From Desulfovibrionales bacterium (lineage in GTDB: Bacteria > Desulfobacterota > Desulfovibrionia > Desulfovibrionales > Desulfovibrionaceae): 34,399 nt of DNA. Of this stretch, positions 1 through 9,204 are shown in pieces. Below the pieces are notes generated by a model. The model had not been told where the DNA came from, did not search any database, and was given only the letters and a program-made list of their open reading frames with translations. How positions within the stretch are numbered: position 1 is the stretch's first letter; each line of letters opens with the position of its first letter. The position numbers and the translations under genes were made by a program. The stretch is from positions 1 to 34,399 of the forward strand of contig JASGMV010000044.1 in assembly GCA_030156255.1 (NCBI GenBank). Direction: 5' to 3'.

Positions 1-573
1 CTCGTTTTTCTTTTCCTCCTTCATCCGAGTCCCGCAGGGGCAGGTGGGCAGGCCTGCCGCGATCCATTTGGCTGTGGTGCGCACGGTGTAGCCGCATTTC
101 GGGCAGACGACCTTGCGCAGGCGGGTGGTTTGTTTGCGTTTGCCGGTGTGGAGCGGACCGGGGCAGTGGTTCGGGTACGCTCCCAGCTCGGCGACGATCC
201 GCGAGAGCCGGGCTCGTAGCTCCGAGCCGGCGCGGGTGGAGCGCATGGGACCGGTCAGGCCGATCCGCGTCGCCACGATCCGGAACTCCGTGCCGTGTCC
301 CGCCTCCAGTCCCACGGCGGCGTGCACCAACTCGTGCGCCAGAGTTTCGGCCACGGCCAGCGAATCCTTAACCTGAGGTGAAATGAAAATTTCGGTGTGC
401 CCGTCCCGTCCGGGGCTGGTGCTCCAGCACTCGCCCAACGCGCCGTCGCCTCCGGTGGTGAGTCCGCACGAGACGCACAGCCGCTCGGGCAGCGCCACGC
501 CGGCGCGCTCGAACTCCAAGCGCAGCCGGGCGGCGAGCCTCGCCAGCCATAAATCCCGTGTGGTGTCCTCCAT
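1..573 (-). CDS. SprT-like zinc metallopeptidase, 3' end beyond the window
   Basis: Open for 191 codons from an ATG at 573 to the window edge with no stop, so the gene is cut off at its 3' end. Residues 80-84 read HELVH, the HExxH zinc motif, and a third candidate ligand lies in AGHGTEF (91-97), the SprT/Spartan pattern. A zinc ribbon follows, with C157, C160, C178 and C180. SprT-like proteins are ATP-independent metalloproteases; Spartan relatives cut proteins crosslinked to DNA, and such genes are often carried by plasmids and phages. Role here is inferred: protecting or clearing DNA during transfer. No clear Shine-Dalgarno precedes the ATG. It faces away from the transfer genes and has no internal TAG in the visible part. 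Confidence 0.8.
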   Translation of the reverse strand, partial: MEDTTRDLWLARLAARLRLEFERAGVALPERLCVSCGLTTGGDGALGECWSTSPGRDGHTEIFISPQVKDSLAVAETLAHELVHAAVGLEAGHGTEFRIVATRIGLTGPMRSTRAGSELRARLSRIVAELGAYPNHCPGPLHTGKRKQTTRLRKVVCPKCGYTVRTTAKWIAAGLPTCPCGTRMKEEKKNE

Positions 574-868
574 CGGAGCCGTCCATGTTTTGGTGTTTGG
601 CGGGCGATGCGCGCCCGTGACACCGCGATGATGGGCGATCGGCCTTCCAGCCATGATCCGGTGGATAGCGATTTGCTGGGATGCGGCCAATACAAAGCGT
701 TTAAACGCTCCGTGTTGCAGCAGTGAATGCGATGCTGCATGAAGTCATGAGCGGAGAAATATGGAGTCATGGGCAGCAAGGAATCTTCACGAGTAAATCT
801 CGCGTGTGAATGTCAACGTAAACTTCACTCATTGCAGTTGACACAAGATGACATTGAGGTGATTTGCA
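574..868. other. Non-coding stretch with palindromes
   Basis: No convincing gene on either strand. It lies between the divergent SprT-like gene and the first transfer gene and should hold the promoter of the former, which I cannot place. It contains a perfect 14-base palindrome at 696-709 (AGCGTTTAAACGCT) and a hairpin with 7-base arms TGCAGCA/TGCTGCA at 716-739. These could be operator sites; no protein can be assigned to them. Confidence 0.4.
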
Positions 869-896
869 TTGACTTTTCATTTCCATCTGCTAGCAT
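869..896 (+). promoter_or_regulatory. Sigma-70-type promoter of the transfer module
   Basis: TTGACT at 869-874, a 16-base spacer, and TAGCAT at 891-896. The run CATCTGCTA over the spacer/-10 junction recurs at the promoter at 1829-1856, which suggests a shared promoter design. Transcription would start about 165 bases before the first gene. Confidence 0.5.
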
Positions 897-1070
897 GCGG
901 TACGAGGAGAGGTCTCTCCTCCGCAAGAGCAAACCAACACACATTTTCATACCGGCTGGTAAAGGCCGCCGGAGCAGATAGATGGCGCACACCATCCTGC
1001 TCCGGTGTTCGGAGCGGGTGACCAAATTTCACCCCGGCTCCGAGGGAAGCGGAGCCAAAGGAGGAGCATC
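897..1070 (+). promoter_or_regulatory. Long structured 5' leader
   Basis: About 170 bases lie between the promoter and the ATG at 1071 and can form several hairpins: GAGGAGAG/CTCTCCTC at 904-921, CCGGAGCAG/CTGCTCCGG at 969-1005, and GGCTCCG/CGGAGCC at 1036-1056. The last ends directly before the Shine-Dalgarno AAAGGAGGAG. This arrangement could regulate ribosome access. I do not recognise a known riboswitch class. Confidence 0.35.
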
Positions 1071-1766
1071 ATGGGATACGCAGCAGTCCGGAGCTATCAG
1101 AGCCCGCAAGCATTGAAGAGGAAGAGGGTTCTGCAATTTGGCGTTCCGGCCATTCTGGCCGCCGTCGCCTTGCTGGTCTTCTGGGGCGTGGACTGGCAGT
1201 GGGGCAGAGACTCCGAAGCCGCGCCGCATCTGGAGCGGAGGGAGCAGAATCTGGCGCAGGAGATGGTGCAAACGCCCGCGGCGCCGACGGTCAAGGTCTC
1301 CGTGGGTGGGAAGATGGGACCGGTGGGCGTCGAGGCCAGCAGGCAGATGACGTCGGAGGAATTCGCGAAGGAGATGAAGGGGCTCGAACGAGCCGTCAAG
1401 TTCGACGTCTCGCTGGCTAGGAATCTCGCTGCGCAGGCCGATCCGCGGATGAAGAAGCACAACCAGTGGGCAATAGAAATTGAAAACCAAGGACTGATTG
1501 GAAGGGAGTTTGATTATGTCTTGCGAGGCGGGATGAAGGCCGACTTTCGTCGCCTTGATATAGCAAAGCTCCTGCGCGGTTTGCCTTCTGAGGAGCGCGA
1601 GTTGCTATATGACGACTGGCTGGATCAGCGCGGGATTCTCAAAGCCAAAAAGGAAAGCTCCATTCCCATTCTGGAGGATATCTGCCGCCGTTATCCGGAT
1701 AATCCGGCGGCGCAAAAGATCATGGCGATCGTGGATTACTCGAAGGAAAACGGCTTGTTCCTATGA
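1071..1766 (+). CDS. Single-pass membrane protein of the transfer module
   Basis: 231 residues, unrecognised. The ATG at 1071 is chosen because a strong Shine-Dalgarno (AAAGGAGGAG) stands just before it. A short basic N-terminus is followed by one hydrophobic segment (about residues 22-40), then a hydrophilic, charged and helical C-terminal part that would lie outside the cytoplasm if the positive-inside rule holds. It ends in TGA followed by a strong terminator at 1793-1823. Its place as first gene before a VirB6-like gene suggests a transfer-apparatus component, but no family motif supports a more exact call. No TAG inside. Confidence 0.7.
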   Translation: MGYAAVRSYQSPQALKRKRVLQFGVPAILAAVALLVFWGVDWQWGRDSEAAPHLERREQNLAQEMVQTPAAPTVKVSVGGKMGPVGVEASRQMTSEEFAKEMKGLERAVKFDVSLARNLAAQADPRMKKHNQWAIEIENQGLIGREFDYVLRGGMKADFRRLDIAKLLRGLPSEERELLYDDWLDQRGILKAKKESSIPILEDICRRYPDNPAAQKIMAIVDYSKENGLFL

Positions 1767-1792
1767 AGCCTCTCACCAGCACGGATCACCGG

Positions 1793-1823
1793 AAGAGGCG
1801 GAACCGCAAGGTATCCGCCTCTT
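1793..1823 (+). terminator. Rho-independent terminator
   Basis: Perfect 10-base arms (AAGAGGCGGA/TCCGCCTCTT) around an 11-base loop, followed by a T-rich stretch. It separates the gene ending at 1766 from the next transcription unit. Its T-rich tail runs into the -35 box of the promoter that follows. Confidence 0.8.
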
Positions 1824-1828
1824 TTCTT

Positions 1829-1856
1829 TTGAAAAAATACCGGCATCTGCTATAAT
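1829..1856 (+). promoter_or_regulatory. Sigma-70 promoter for the VirB6-like gene
   Basis: TTGAAA at 1829-1834, a 16-base spacer, and a perfect TATAAT at 1851-1856. It directly follows a terminator and stands 27 bases before the GTG start at 1884, so the leader is short. It shares CATCTGCTA with the promoter at 869-896. Confidence 0.75.
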
Positions 1857-1883
1857 GAAACGAGGTGCATTCACCAAAACCAA

Positions 1884-4742
1884 GTGCTCCGCCCAATACA
1901 AAAAATACTGGTCATACTCCTGCTGGCGCTGGGCGCGGCGGTGGCCGCGCCGCACGCCGCGCTGGCGGACGATGATAACAAGTCCCCGCTGGCTCAATAC
2001 GAGGGCAATGTCTGGCGGGTCTATTTCAACCAGATGGATTCTGAAACAGGTGGAACAACTTACGCAATTGAGCTTTGCGCAGAAGATAAAACAAATAATC
2101 TTTGCCGCCAATGTGAGCCCGACTACTATCTCACCAAAGATAATACTTGGGAAAAATACAACCCGGAAATCAGCCGCTACGTCTGCGTGAACTGGATCGG
2201 CGATGAAGACGCCGACAACGTCGTTGACTCGGACGGCAGCTGGCTCGCCCAATCGCTGACCGCGCTGACGCTCAACATTACGCGGGTGATGCGTCTGGTC
2301 GTCGAAATCTTCACGCCCAGCGTGGAGCGCATTTTGGACTGGGCTTTTCGCATGCCGCCCGAGCTGCAGGGCATCTGGAACAAGGTGCTGGCCTTTTCCA
2401 ACACCGTGCTGGTGCTGGCCGCAATGGCGGTGGTGGTGCTCAACCTGCTGGGCATCCAGATGAGCAACTACGCCTTCAAGACCTTCGCCCCGAAATTCAT
2501 CTTCGCCGCCATCGGCGCCAACCTCAGCTGGGTCATCGCTTCGCTGGTGCTGGACATCGGCTAGATCGCGTACAACGTCATGCTGAACATCGCCGGCCGG
2601 GGGGATTCAGCCATCGGGATCGCCTACATTCTGGACTACAACTCCTACCAGCAGCTCGGCCGGCTGGCGAGCGGCACGACCTACGGCATCAACGACTGGA
2701 TGCTGTTTCGCGGGGCGATTTTCGACCTGCTGCTCCTGCTGTTCCTGATCGTCCCCATCGTGACCATCTGGGGCGCCTTCATCGTGCGCTACGTCTTTCT
2801 CATGGTGGAAATCGCCGTCGCCCCGCTGGCCTACATCGGGTTCGCCCTGAAGCCCGACCTGTTCGGCAAATACTGGAATACTTTTCTCGATCACGTCTTC
2901 ATGCCGGCCAAAGTGGCGTTCTTCATCGCCATCGGCGTGCTGTTCAAGAGCGCGTACATCAGCATGATGGCCGGCGCATCCGGCTCCAGCGCCGGCGCGG
3001 TCAGCGTCAGCCAGGAGCAATGGGCGCAGGCCGCGCAAGGCGGTAGTTTCGTTGACTCCATCATCTTTTTCGCCGTGTCCGCGGTGTGCATCTTCATCGC
3101 CACCAAAGCCGCCATTTCCAAGACGGCCTACATGGACAAGGCGATGGGAGCCATCACCGGCCTCGCCAAGATGTGGAACAAAGTACCGGTGGGCGGGATG
3201 AGCTGGCTGGCGAAGAAAGGCTTCGGGGCGACGAAAGGAGCCGTCAAACTCAGCGGCAAGGGCGTCGGTTGGGCTGCGGACAAGACCGGCGTCACCGAAA
3301 AACTGCGCCAAGCCGGCGCGGGGACTGTGGGTCAGCATTACCGCGACACCAAAGCCGCCGCCAAAGACCTGTGGAATGATGAAACCGTGAAGAAAGCACG
3401 CACGAAGGCCTCGGGCGCCGGCAAGTGGCTCATGGGGCAGACCGGCGATCTGGGGCGTGACATCGCCCAAGCGGACAGCATCACCGGCGGCGCCAAAATG
3501 GTCTGGGAATCATGGAAAGGCAACATGGACGATCTGGAGAAGGAAGGCCAGCTGAACTGGGCCAAACGCTTCGCCAACGTCGGCCATGTGGGCGACATCG
3601 CCACCGGCGGCGTGCTCAAGGGAACCGGATTCAGCGTGGGCGGCATCAAGGCGTCCATCCAACTCAAGCTGGACAACGAATACTCCAAACACATCCGCGA
3701 CGAGAAATACCGCGACCGCCTCCAGTACGGCACGCGCCAGCAGCTGATCGCCGGCCTCAAAGAGAACGTCGCGGACGCCCGTAAAGGCGACCGCTACGCC
3801 ATGATCGCCGCCGAGCACCATCTCGAAGCACTGAAAAAACACCTCGGGTACATGGGCGTGGACGAGGCCGAAGAGATGAAAAAGGTCTGGGCGGAAATCA
3901 TCGGCAACGAGAAAGGCAAGAACCCGGAGCAGAACATCGTGCGCCGCAGCTATGCCGGCATTTCCGGCGACTATCTCGGGCAAGCGCGCGCCGATAACGT
4001 CAACTTCGCGGACATCAAGCACGGCGCCGACGGACAAATTGAGGGCTTCTACCGCGCCGACAAGGACGGCAATATCTCCGCCATGCTCGATCAGCTCTAC
4101 AAGGACGAGTACAAGGGCATGGATCTGAAAACCGTGTACGACGGCAGCCGGTTCAGCATCAAAAGCAGCAAGGGACAGCCGGCGCCGAAAGTTTTCGAAC
4201 GGATCGCCAATGGCGAAGCCGTGCTGCATCCGGAGTTTAACATCAACAGCGCCGTGCTGAACAACATGTCCGATCCGCACCAGATCGCTTTCAATGAGGT
4301 GCCGGACGGCAACGTCGCCGCCTTTGCCGAGATGACGGAGCACCGCAATCTCGCCAATATTTCGATACTCCAACGCAGCATGACCGAGCTAGACAGTTCC
4401 ATGCGCAAGACCATGAATGTCGAACTGCGCAACGCCATGCAGGAGAAACACGAAGCCATGGCGAAGCTTCTCGAGGTTTACAAAGATGACGGCCTGATGA
4501 AGAAGATCGACGAAGGCCTGAGAAAGATCACCAAAGCTGACGACGAGAAGGCCATCGACTTCGCCAAGCGGCTGTCGCAGGAGGTCAACAAGATCGTGGC
4601 GGATTACGAGAAGAAGGACGCCGCCGGCGCCGTGACCGACAGTGTGAAGGATCGAATGCAGGCCATCAACGCGGCTGACGCCGAAATCCGGAAGGCGCGT
4701 AAGGCGAGCACGTCGTCATCCTCTTCCTCCACCACGCCATGA
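1884..4742 (+). CDS. VirB6/TrbL-like transfer membrane protein, read through an in-frame TAG
   Basis: Codon 227 (2562-2564) is TAG. The upstream part (signal peptide about 1-28, acidic extracellular segment, hydrophobic helices) and the downstream part (several more membrane helices, then a soluble charged C-terminal half) share one frame. The TAG falls within a membrane stretch, between VLDIG and IAYNV. Together they give 952 residues with the layout of large VirB6/TrbL-type inner-membrane proteins of type IV secretion: a polytopic core plus a long soluble tail. Start is GTG at 1884, since the signal peptide begins there. It ends in TGA overlapping the next ATG (ATGA). If TAG stopped translation, the product would lose most of the membrane core. 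The family call rests on topology and style, not on a catalytic motif. Confidence 0.7.
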
Positions 4743-5062
4743 CCCTCCTCTCCGCCATCATCCATCACCGCCCCGAGCAGATCACGGCCGACGACCTGGC
4801 CGAGGCCGCGCCGGACGACCTGCTGGCGGCCATCGCGGGCGTCGATGAGGTGCTGCGCAGCCCCACGCTCTCCGAAGACATGACCGTGAATGACGCGCGG
4901 CGCATGGTGGATGCGATGGGCGAGCTGAATACCTTGCTGGAGCTGGCGTATCATCTGGCCGCCAGCCCGGAGCAGCTGGAAACCAAGGAGCGGGAGTGGG
5001 AGGCGGCCGCGCAGCGGACGGCGGAGGCGTTGCGGAGCAGGAGCGCCGATTCCCGCTCGTGA
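4739..5062 (+). CDS. Small acidic helical protein
   Basis: 107 residues, unrecognised. The start codon overlaps the TGA of the preceding gene (ATGA at 4739-4742), which implies translational coupling and the same operon. The protein is Ala-, Glu- and Leu-rich with no hydrophobic segment, so a cytoplasmic helical protein is likely. It lies between the VirB6-like and M15-like genes, so it probably serves the transfer machinery. Ends in TGA, no TAG inside. Confidence 0.65.
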   Translation: MTLLSAIIHHRPEQITADDLAEAAPDDLLAAIAGVDEVLRSPTLSEDMTVNDARRMVDAMGELNTLLELAYHLAASPEQLETKEREWEAAAQRTAEALRSRSADSRS

Positions 5063-5086
5063 ATCGCCATTTTTCACTCTTGAGCC

Positions 5087-6679
5087 ATGGCGCAGCAAAC
5101 CAACGAAGAGCGCGACCGGCTCGGCAAGGCGCTGGATGAGGTTTTGGCCGACGCAGAGCCGCCGGAGGCGGAGCCTCCCAAAGAGAAAACCTCGAAGCGC
5201 GTGGATATCAAGGCGGATATTTCGGAGCGTGGGCGCCCCGTTTTCGACGACGGCCGGGTCAAGGTCAAAGCCGAGTTGGACAAGCGGCCGGCGGCGGATG
5301 CCGGGAAATCATCTTTGAAGGCGCGCGCCACCGCGGACGGTGAACCGCTGGACATCGAGCTGAAGCGGCAGCCCGCGCCGGCCGGGACTCCGCCGGTCGC
5401 CGGCGAATCGACCTCGCAAACATCGGCGAAAGAGCGAACGGACGCCATCCTGCCGGCGGATGCCGCGCTGCCGGCGCATCCCGAGCCGAAATCCGGCTCC
5501 CGGCCAGCGGAGCAAGGAAGCGGCGGCTCGCCGGTGACGGCCCAATCCCGTTCCCGTTCCCGTCGCGGTCGCCCGGAGACGGCGGCGGTGGTTCGTGGGC
5601 GCACCGATCCGGCCGTCGGCGTTCATCGCGAGCCGGGGCGCGCACCGCGATTCAGCGGGCGGACGCGCGAGGATTCTCTCGGGCGGGCGGGAGAATACGG
5701 CGCGGAGGTGGACCGGCTGGCCGAGTACGAGGAATCGGGCGAGGCGCGCCCCGGCCGGGAGGAACAGAAGCGCGAACGCCGGGAGAACCGCAAGCGTATC
5801 GGTGAAACGGCGGCGGAGTTGGCCAAGTCGGAGGCCGGGCGGCAAGCCCGGCGCATGGCGGGGAAAGCCGTCGGGAAAGCGGCCAAGGCGGCCGGCCGTA
5901 GCGCACTGGCCGCCATCGCGGAGACCGCGCCGGTGTGGGCGCCGATTCTTCTGGCAGCTATTTTGTTGCTTTGGTTTGTCATCGTCATGATTAACGTCGG
6001 CAACCAGAAGGTGACCGTCGATTTGCCCGGAGGCGGCCATAAAACGGTCACGCTTGCCGAAAGCTACGGTTAGACGGATAAAGCCGGCCGGCAGATGATC
6101 TACGGCGGGTCCGCCTACAATGCTCGCAGCTACACCATACCCACGACCTCCACTGGCGGGAGCGGCGTCGCCACATCCTCCGATTAGGAGGGCGGTTCCG
6201 ATCTGCACAAGAAGAACGCTCTTAATCTTGAGGCGGCCGGCGTCACCATCAGCTCCACCGCCGGCTGCGCCAACGAGTACAACAGCTCCTGCACCAGCCT
6301 CGACGGGATGCAGCAGGCCACCCTCGACGCGGCGGTGAATCTGGCCTCCGAGATCGGCGCCTTCCGGCTCTCCGGCGGCACGGAGTGCGGGCACTCCGGC
6401 TGGGCGTGCGACGAAGATCGCCCCACCGAAGCCGAATGCTCCGGCGTGGATTCGCACGCCTGCGGTGCGAAGTTTGACGTGGGGGTGGGGAAATCCGGCG
6501 ATGTGTCCGTGACGAGCAACATTCTGTTCATTCTGCAAAACTATCCCAAAACCACCTCCGGCGGCTACGACATCTACCGCGGCGTGCAAATCGGCGGCTA
6601 CACGTACGACATCATCGACGAGCGCACCTCGCCCGACGGCGCGCATTTCGACTTCGCGCCGCAATCGAGCGGGGGATGA
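5087..6679 (+). CDS. Membrane-anchored M15-like cell-wall peptidase with two in-frame TAG codons
   Basis: 530 residues if codons 329 (6071-6073) and 367 (6185-6187) are read as sense. Residues 1-280 are charged, Arg/Glu/Pro-rich and low in complexity. One membrane helix lies at about 283-302. A Ser/Gly/Thr-rich linker, which holds both TAGs, leads to a C-terminal domain. That domain has the M15-type zinc-peptidase signature: GGTECGHSG, then SHACGAKFDV (H457, D464) and a late GAHFDF (H520), matching the SHxxGxAxD...HxD pattern. Such domains cut peptidoglycan and are common accessories of type IV secretion. With TAG as stop, the enzyme domain would be lost and the membrane anchor kept. Only a weak Shine-Dalgarno precedes the ATG. 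Confidence 0.7.
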
Positions 6680-6681
6680 TG

Positions 6682-6709
6682 TTCGCCTGTGGCGCGGATG
6701 TGCTACAAT
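6682..6709 (+). promoter_or_regulatory. Possible extended -10 promoter
   Basis: TGCTACAAT gives an extended -10 (TACAAT at 6704-6709) 20 bases before the ATG at 6730. The -35 (TTCGCC at 6682-6687, 16-base spacer) is poor. If used, the leader is very short, and the gene that follows has no Shine-Dalgarno. Confidence 0.35.
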
Positions 6710-6729
6710 GACCACAATTCACTGCCCGT

Positions 6730-7293
6730 ATGTCCTTGATCGACTCGTTCGTCGCCCGGCAAAGCGCCAACCACCAGGCGCTGACCAGTTTGCTTTACGG
6801 GAACGTGTTTTTGGTGGGGGTGTTTTATCTGGCTGCGTTCGGAGCCGCTCTGGCCGTGGTCATCCTGCTGGAATGCGGCGTGGTCTGGCTGGCGCGCCGT
6901 CGCGGTTGGTCTGCTTCGGCCGCGGCCGCCAAATCGGACTCCAAGATGTGGCGGCGCATGAATGAGCGCTACGACCGCCTGACGGCCTGCGGCGCCAAGG
7001 CCAATGGGGAGCGCCTCGGCCGGTGGGTGTTCCTGCTGGTCATCACCGTTCTGCTCGTGGTTTTTCGGGAGAACGGTGGATATTTGGCGTACGTGCTGCC
7101 CGGGCTGTATCTGATTCTTTTCGGGTGGAAGGCCTATTTCGGCGCCCGCCACGCCAACTACGTGCGCACCGTGATTCTCTTTCTGGCCTTTTTGGTGACT
7201 TTGACCATGCAGGGCTGGCTGGCGGCTGTCTTTGCGCCCGCCATGTTTTTCATTCTGATGAGTCCGCTGGCTGAGGATGAGGGGGAGGGGTGA
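6730..7293 (+). CDS. Polytopic membrane protein
   Basis: 187 residues, unrecognised. Hydrophobic segments lie at about 27-54, 97-111, 117-131 and 143-175, with a basic, Ala-rich cytoplasmic loop between the first and second. There is no Shine-Dalgarno; the sequence before the ATG is A/C-rich, as in the minus-strand genes of the element. It is the last plus-strand gene of the left module and converges on the serine recombinase, overlapping its 3' end by 44 bases. Ends in TGA. Probably part of the transfer apparatus, judged from position only. Confidence 0.65.
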   Translation: MSLIDSFVARQSANHQALTSLLYGNVFLVGVFYLAAFGAALAVVILLECGVVWLARRRGWSASAAAAKSDSKMWRRMNERYDRLTACGAKANGERLGRWVFLLVITVLLVVFRENGGYLAYVLPGLYLILFGWKAYFGARHANYVRTVILFLAFLVTLTMQGWLAAVFAPAMFFILMSPLAEDEGEG

Positions 7294-8938
7294 TTTCGTG
7301 GGTGGCGGGAGAGAGATTTGGTACAATGTCTTCGGAGGTTTTGAGCAAAAAGGTTCGAACTTCTTGCAAGAGGCTCCACCAGAAGGAACAACCGGAACCG
7401 GACGCCCCCCTGCGCCTTGCCGCAATGCGGATTTGGGCTGGTTCGAACCGGGGCGTTTCGTCGGAATTTGCTTTTTGCGATTCTTGGAAGACTCGAAAGC
7501 ACGAATGCAGCTCCACATGCAACTTTCGGTCTTTCAGGCAGAGGTTCGAACCGAGCGCAGACAAGATGCGTCGCCGGGTTTCGATATCGCCATCGCGAAA
7601 AACAAGGCGAGCGTTGCTCGCGAAGTCGAAAAGGCGTTCAGCCTTCGTTTGCAGGTCCTCTCCGTTTTGGGTGTCTCGCTCAAGCGCCAAATTCAAACTT
7701 TGGCGTTCTTTTTCGTACGCCTTTTGGCTGGACTGGTACGCTTGGTCGGAGATGACGCCGGAAACCAGTTTGTCCGTCAAAGTGGCGGTCTTGGCATCCA
7801 ACCGATTGATCTGTTTCTGGATTTGGATGCGTTCATTGGCGAATGTCCTGTCGTTCTCGGCCTATGTCCGCTGCAATTTTTCCAAAACCCAGTCCGCGAA
7901 CTCCCGGGGAGGCTGGATGGACGCCAATAATTCCTCCATCTGCCGCTCCAACTCGGATTGGCGCAGATATGGTTGGCCGCACCGGATGTTTCTGTTTCTT
8001 TTTGTGCAGCGCATGTAATGATAAACATGGCGATTTCCGTTCTTTTGCACCTTCACCTTGGGTGGTTCAGACGTGATCATGCAGCCGCACTCGCCGCAGC
8101 GCAGCAGTCCGTTCCAGAGCGGCCGGAGTTTTTGCTGCCGAGCGCGTTTTCCCGTGATGATGCTCCCGGCGCGGTCGAGCTCGGCCAACGAGATCATCGG
8201 CTTGTGCCGGCCGTGAACACGTTGGCCTTTCCACTTGAACCACCCGGTGTAGAACGGATTACGGAAGATTTTATGAACAACGCTGAGTGACAACTCGGCT
8301 CCATAACGGGTGCGCAGCTGCAACTCGTTATTGGCAATGTTGCGAAGCTGGGGGACGCTGTACTCACCCGTCAGCAAGAGATCCCAAAGCCGGCGCACCT
8401 TGCTCCACGCGGCCTCATCGGGGAAGATTCGCCGGTCGCCCTCGAGGCCGCCCGGATCGTTGCGGTATCCCAGTGGAGCCATGCACGGCATCCAGCCGCG
8501 CTCCACTTTGCGATCCATTCCTCGGCGTATATCGCGGCTGAGGTCGAGAGAGTATTGCGTGGCATTGGCGAATTCCAGTCCCATGATCAGCAGGTTGTCG
8601 CCTTTGTTGAATCTCCGGTCCGACGTCAGGATGTGATCGATGTTTCCGTGAGTGAGGGCGTACTGGATCGCTCCGGCGTCGAGGGCGTTGCGCGCCAGCC
8701 GGTTGACCTTCCAGCACAAAACGCCCACTGGCTCTTCTTGCGCTGCGATGGCCGCCATCAGAGCGCCGAAGCCTTCTCGGCCGGGTTTGGCGCCGCTCCC
8801 GGTGTCGCTGAAGACATCGATGATCTCTAGCCCGAGATTGACGCGCATCCTCTCTGCCCATTCCAATTGGCTGGGGATGGACTGAATCTGCTTGGATGCG
8901 TCTTCCGTGGATTTGCGGGCGTAGATGAAGTAGCGCAT
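7250..8938 (-). CDS. Large serine recombinase, read through an in-frame TAG
   Basis: 562 residues. The N-terminal resolvase domain begins MRYFIYARKSTED, with the catalytic serine at residue 10 (YARKS). The recombinase domain follows, then a zinc ribbon (RCGECGCM and a later RCTKRNRNIRCG). The C-terminal coiled coil is cut at codon 359 by TAG (7862-7864). Upstream ends EKLQRT and downstream resumes AENDRTFANERIQIQKQ in the same frame, a continuous coiled coil of the kind these enzymes need for integration control. It ends in TGA at 7250. Family role: strand exchange between attP and attB through a phosphoserine link. The tail (GCSFWWSLLQEVRTF) resembles, from memory, tails of recombinases in Candidate Phyla Radiation genomes. 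No Shine-Dalgarno is visible. Confidence 0.88.
7352..7552. repeat. Three copies of the palindrome-like GGTTCGAAC
   Basis: GGTTCGAAC occurs at 7352-7360, 7440-7448 and 7543-7551; the last two extend to the perfect palindrome GGTTCGAACC. Spacings are 88 and 103 bases, neither a multiple of three, so the copies lie in different phases of the recombinase frame. GGTTCGA is also the T-arm consensus of tRNA genes. An attachment or accessory binding site near the 3' end of the recombinase gene is possible. Confidence 0.4.
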
Positions 8939-8973
8939 GTCGCGGGAAGAAAGTCTGGCGGCGCCTTTGTAGT

Positions 8974-9204
8974 TTACCGGACCTCTTCATCGGCGCCTAG
9001 TTTTTCGATACTTTTTGAAGAAATTTTGATTTCGGCGTGAACCACAGCATGGCAGAGCCGCAGAAAAGCCGTCGCCTCATCCTCCGCCTGTTCGGGCGTG
9101 AGGCGACGGCCGGTGTGAACCCGCATCAGCTCCGAAAACTCCGCCACGTCGTCCGGTGACAGGCGCGGCGGAGCCTCGGAGAATGGGCAAATGTCACTCC
9201 TCAT
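8974..9204 (-). CDS. Small protein downstream of the methyltransferase operon
   Basis: 76 residues, unrecognised, acidic and helical. The ATG at 9204 lies inside the end of the upstream gene, whose TGA is at 9194-9196; this overlap indicates coupling. It ends in TAA at 8974-8976, 36 bases before the recombinase start. No membrane segment or catalytic motif is visible. The order methyltransferase, small gene, this gene, recombinase suggests one transcription unit. Confidence 0.55.
   Translation of the reverse strand: MRSDICPFSEAPPRLSPDDVAEFSELMRVHTGRRLTPEQAEDEATAFLRLCHAVVHAEIKISSKSIEKLGADEEVR

Noticed and set aside
769-981. A 70-codon plus-strand frame ending in TAG
   Set aside because: It spans the promoter at 869-896 and leader hairpins, has no ribosome site, and its continuation past TAG overlaps the gene at 1071 without sense.
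5309-6715. A 468-codon minus-strand frame
   Set aside because: Antisense to the M15-like gene in GC-rich DNA; Gly/Ala/Val/Arg-rich with no motif.
7322-7327. TACAAT as a plus-strand promoter
   Set aside because: No matching -35 and only antisense sequence of the recombinase downstream.
7277-8018. Overlapping plus-strand frames of more than 200 codons
   Set aside because: They are antisense to the serine recombinase, whose motifs are clear; the frames are composition shadows.
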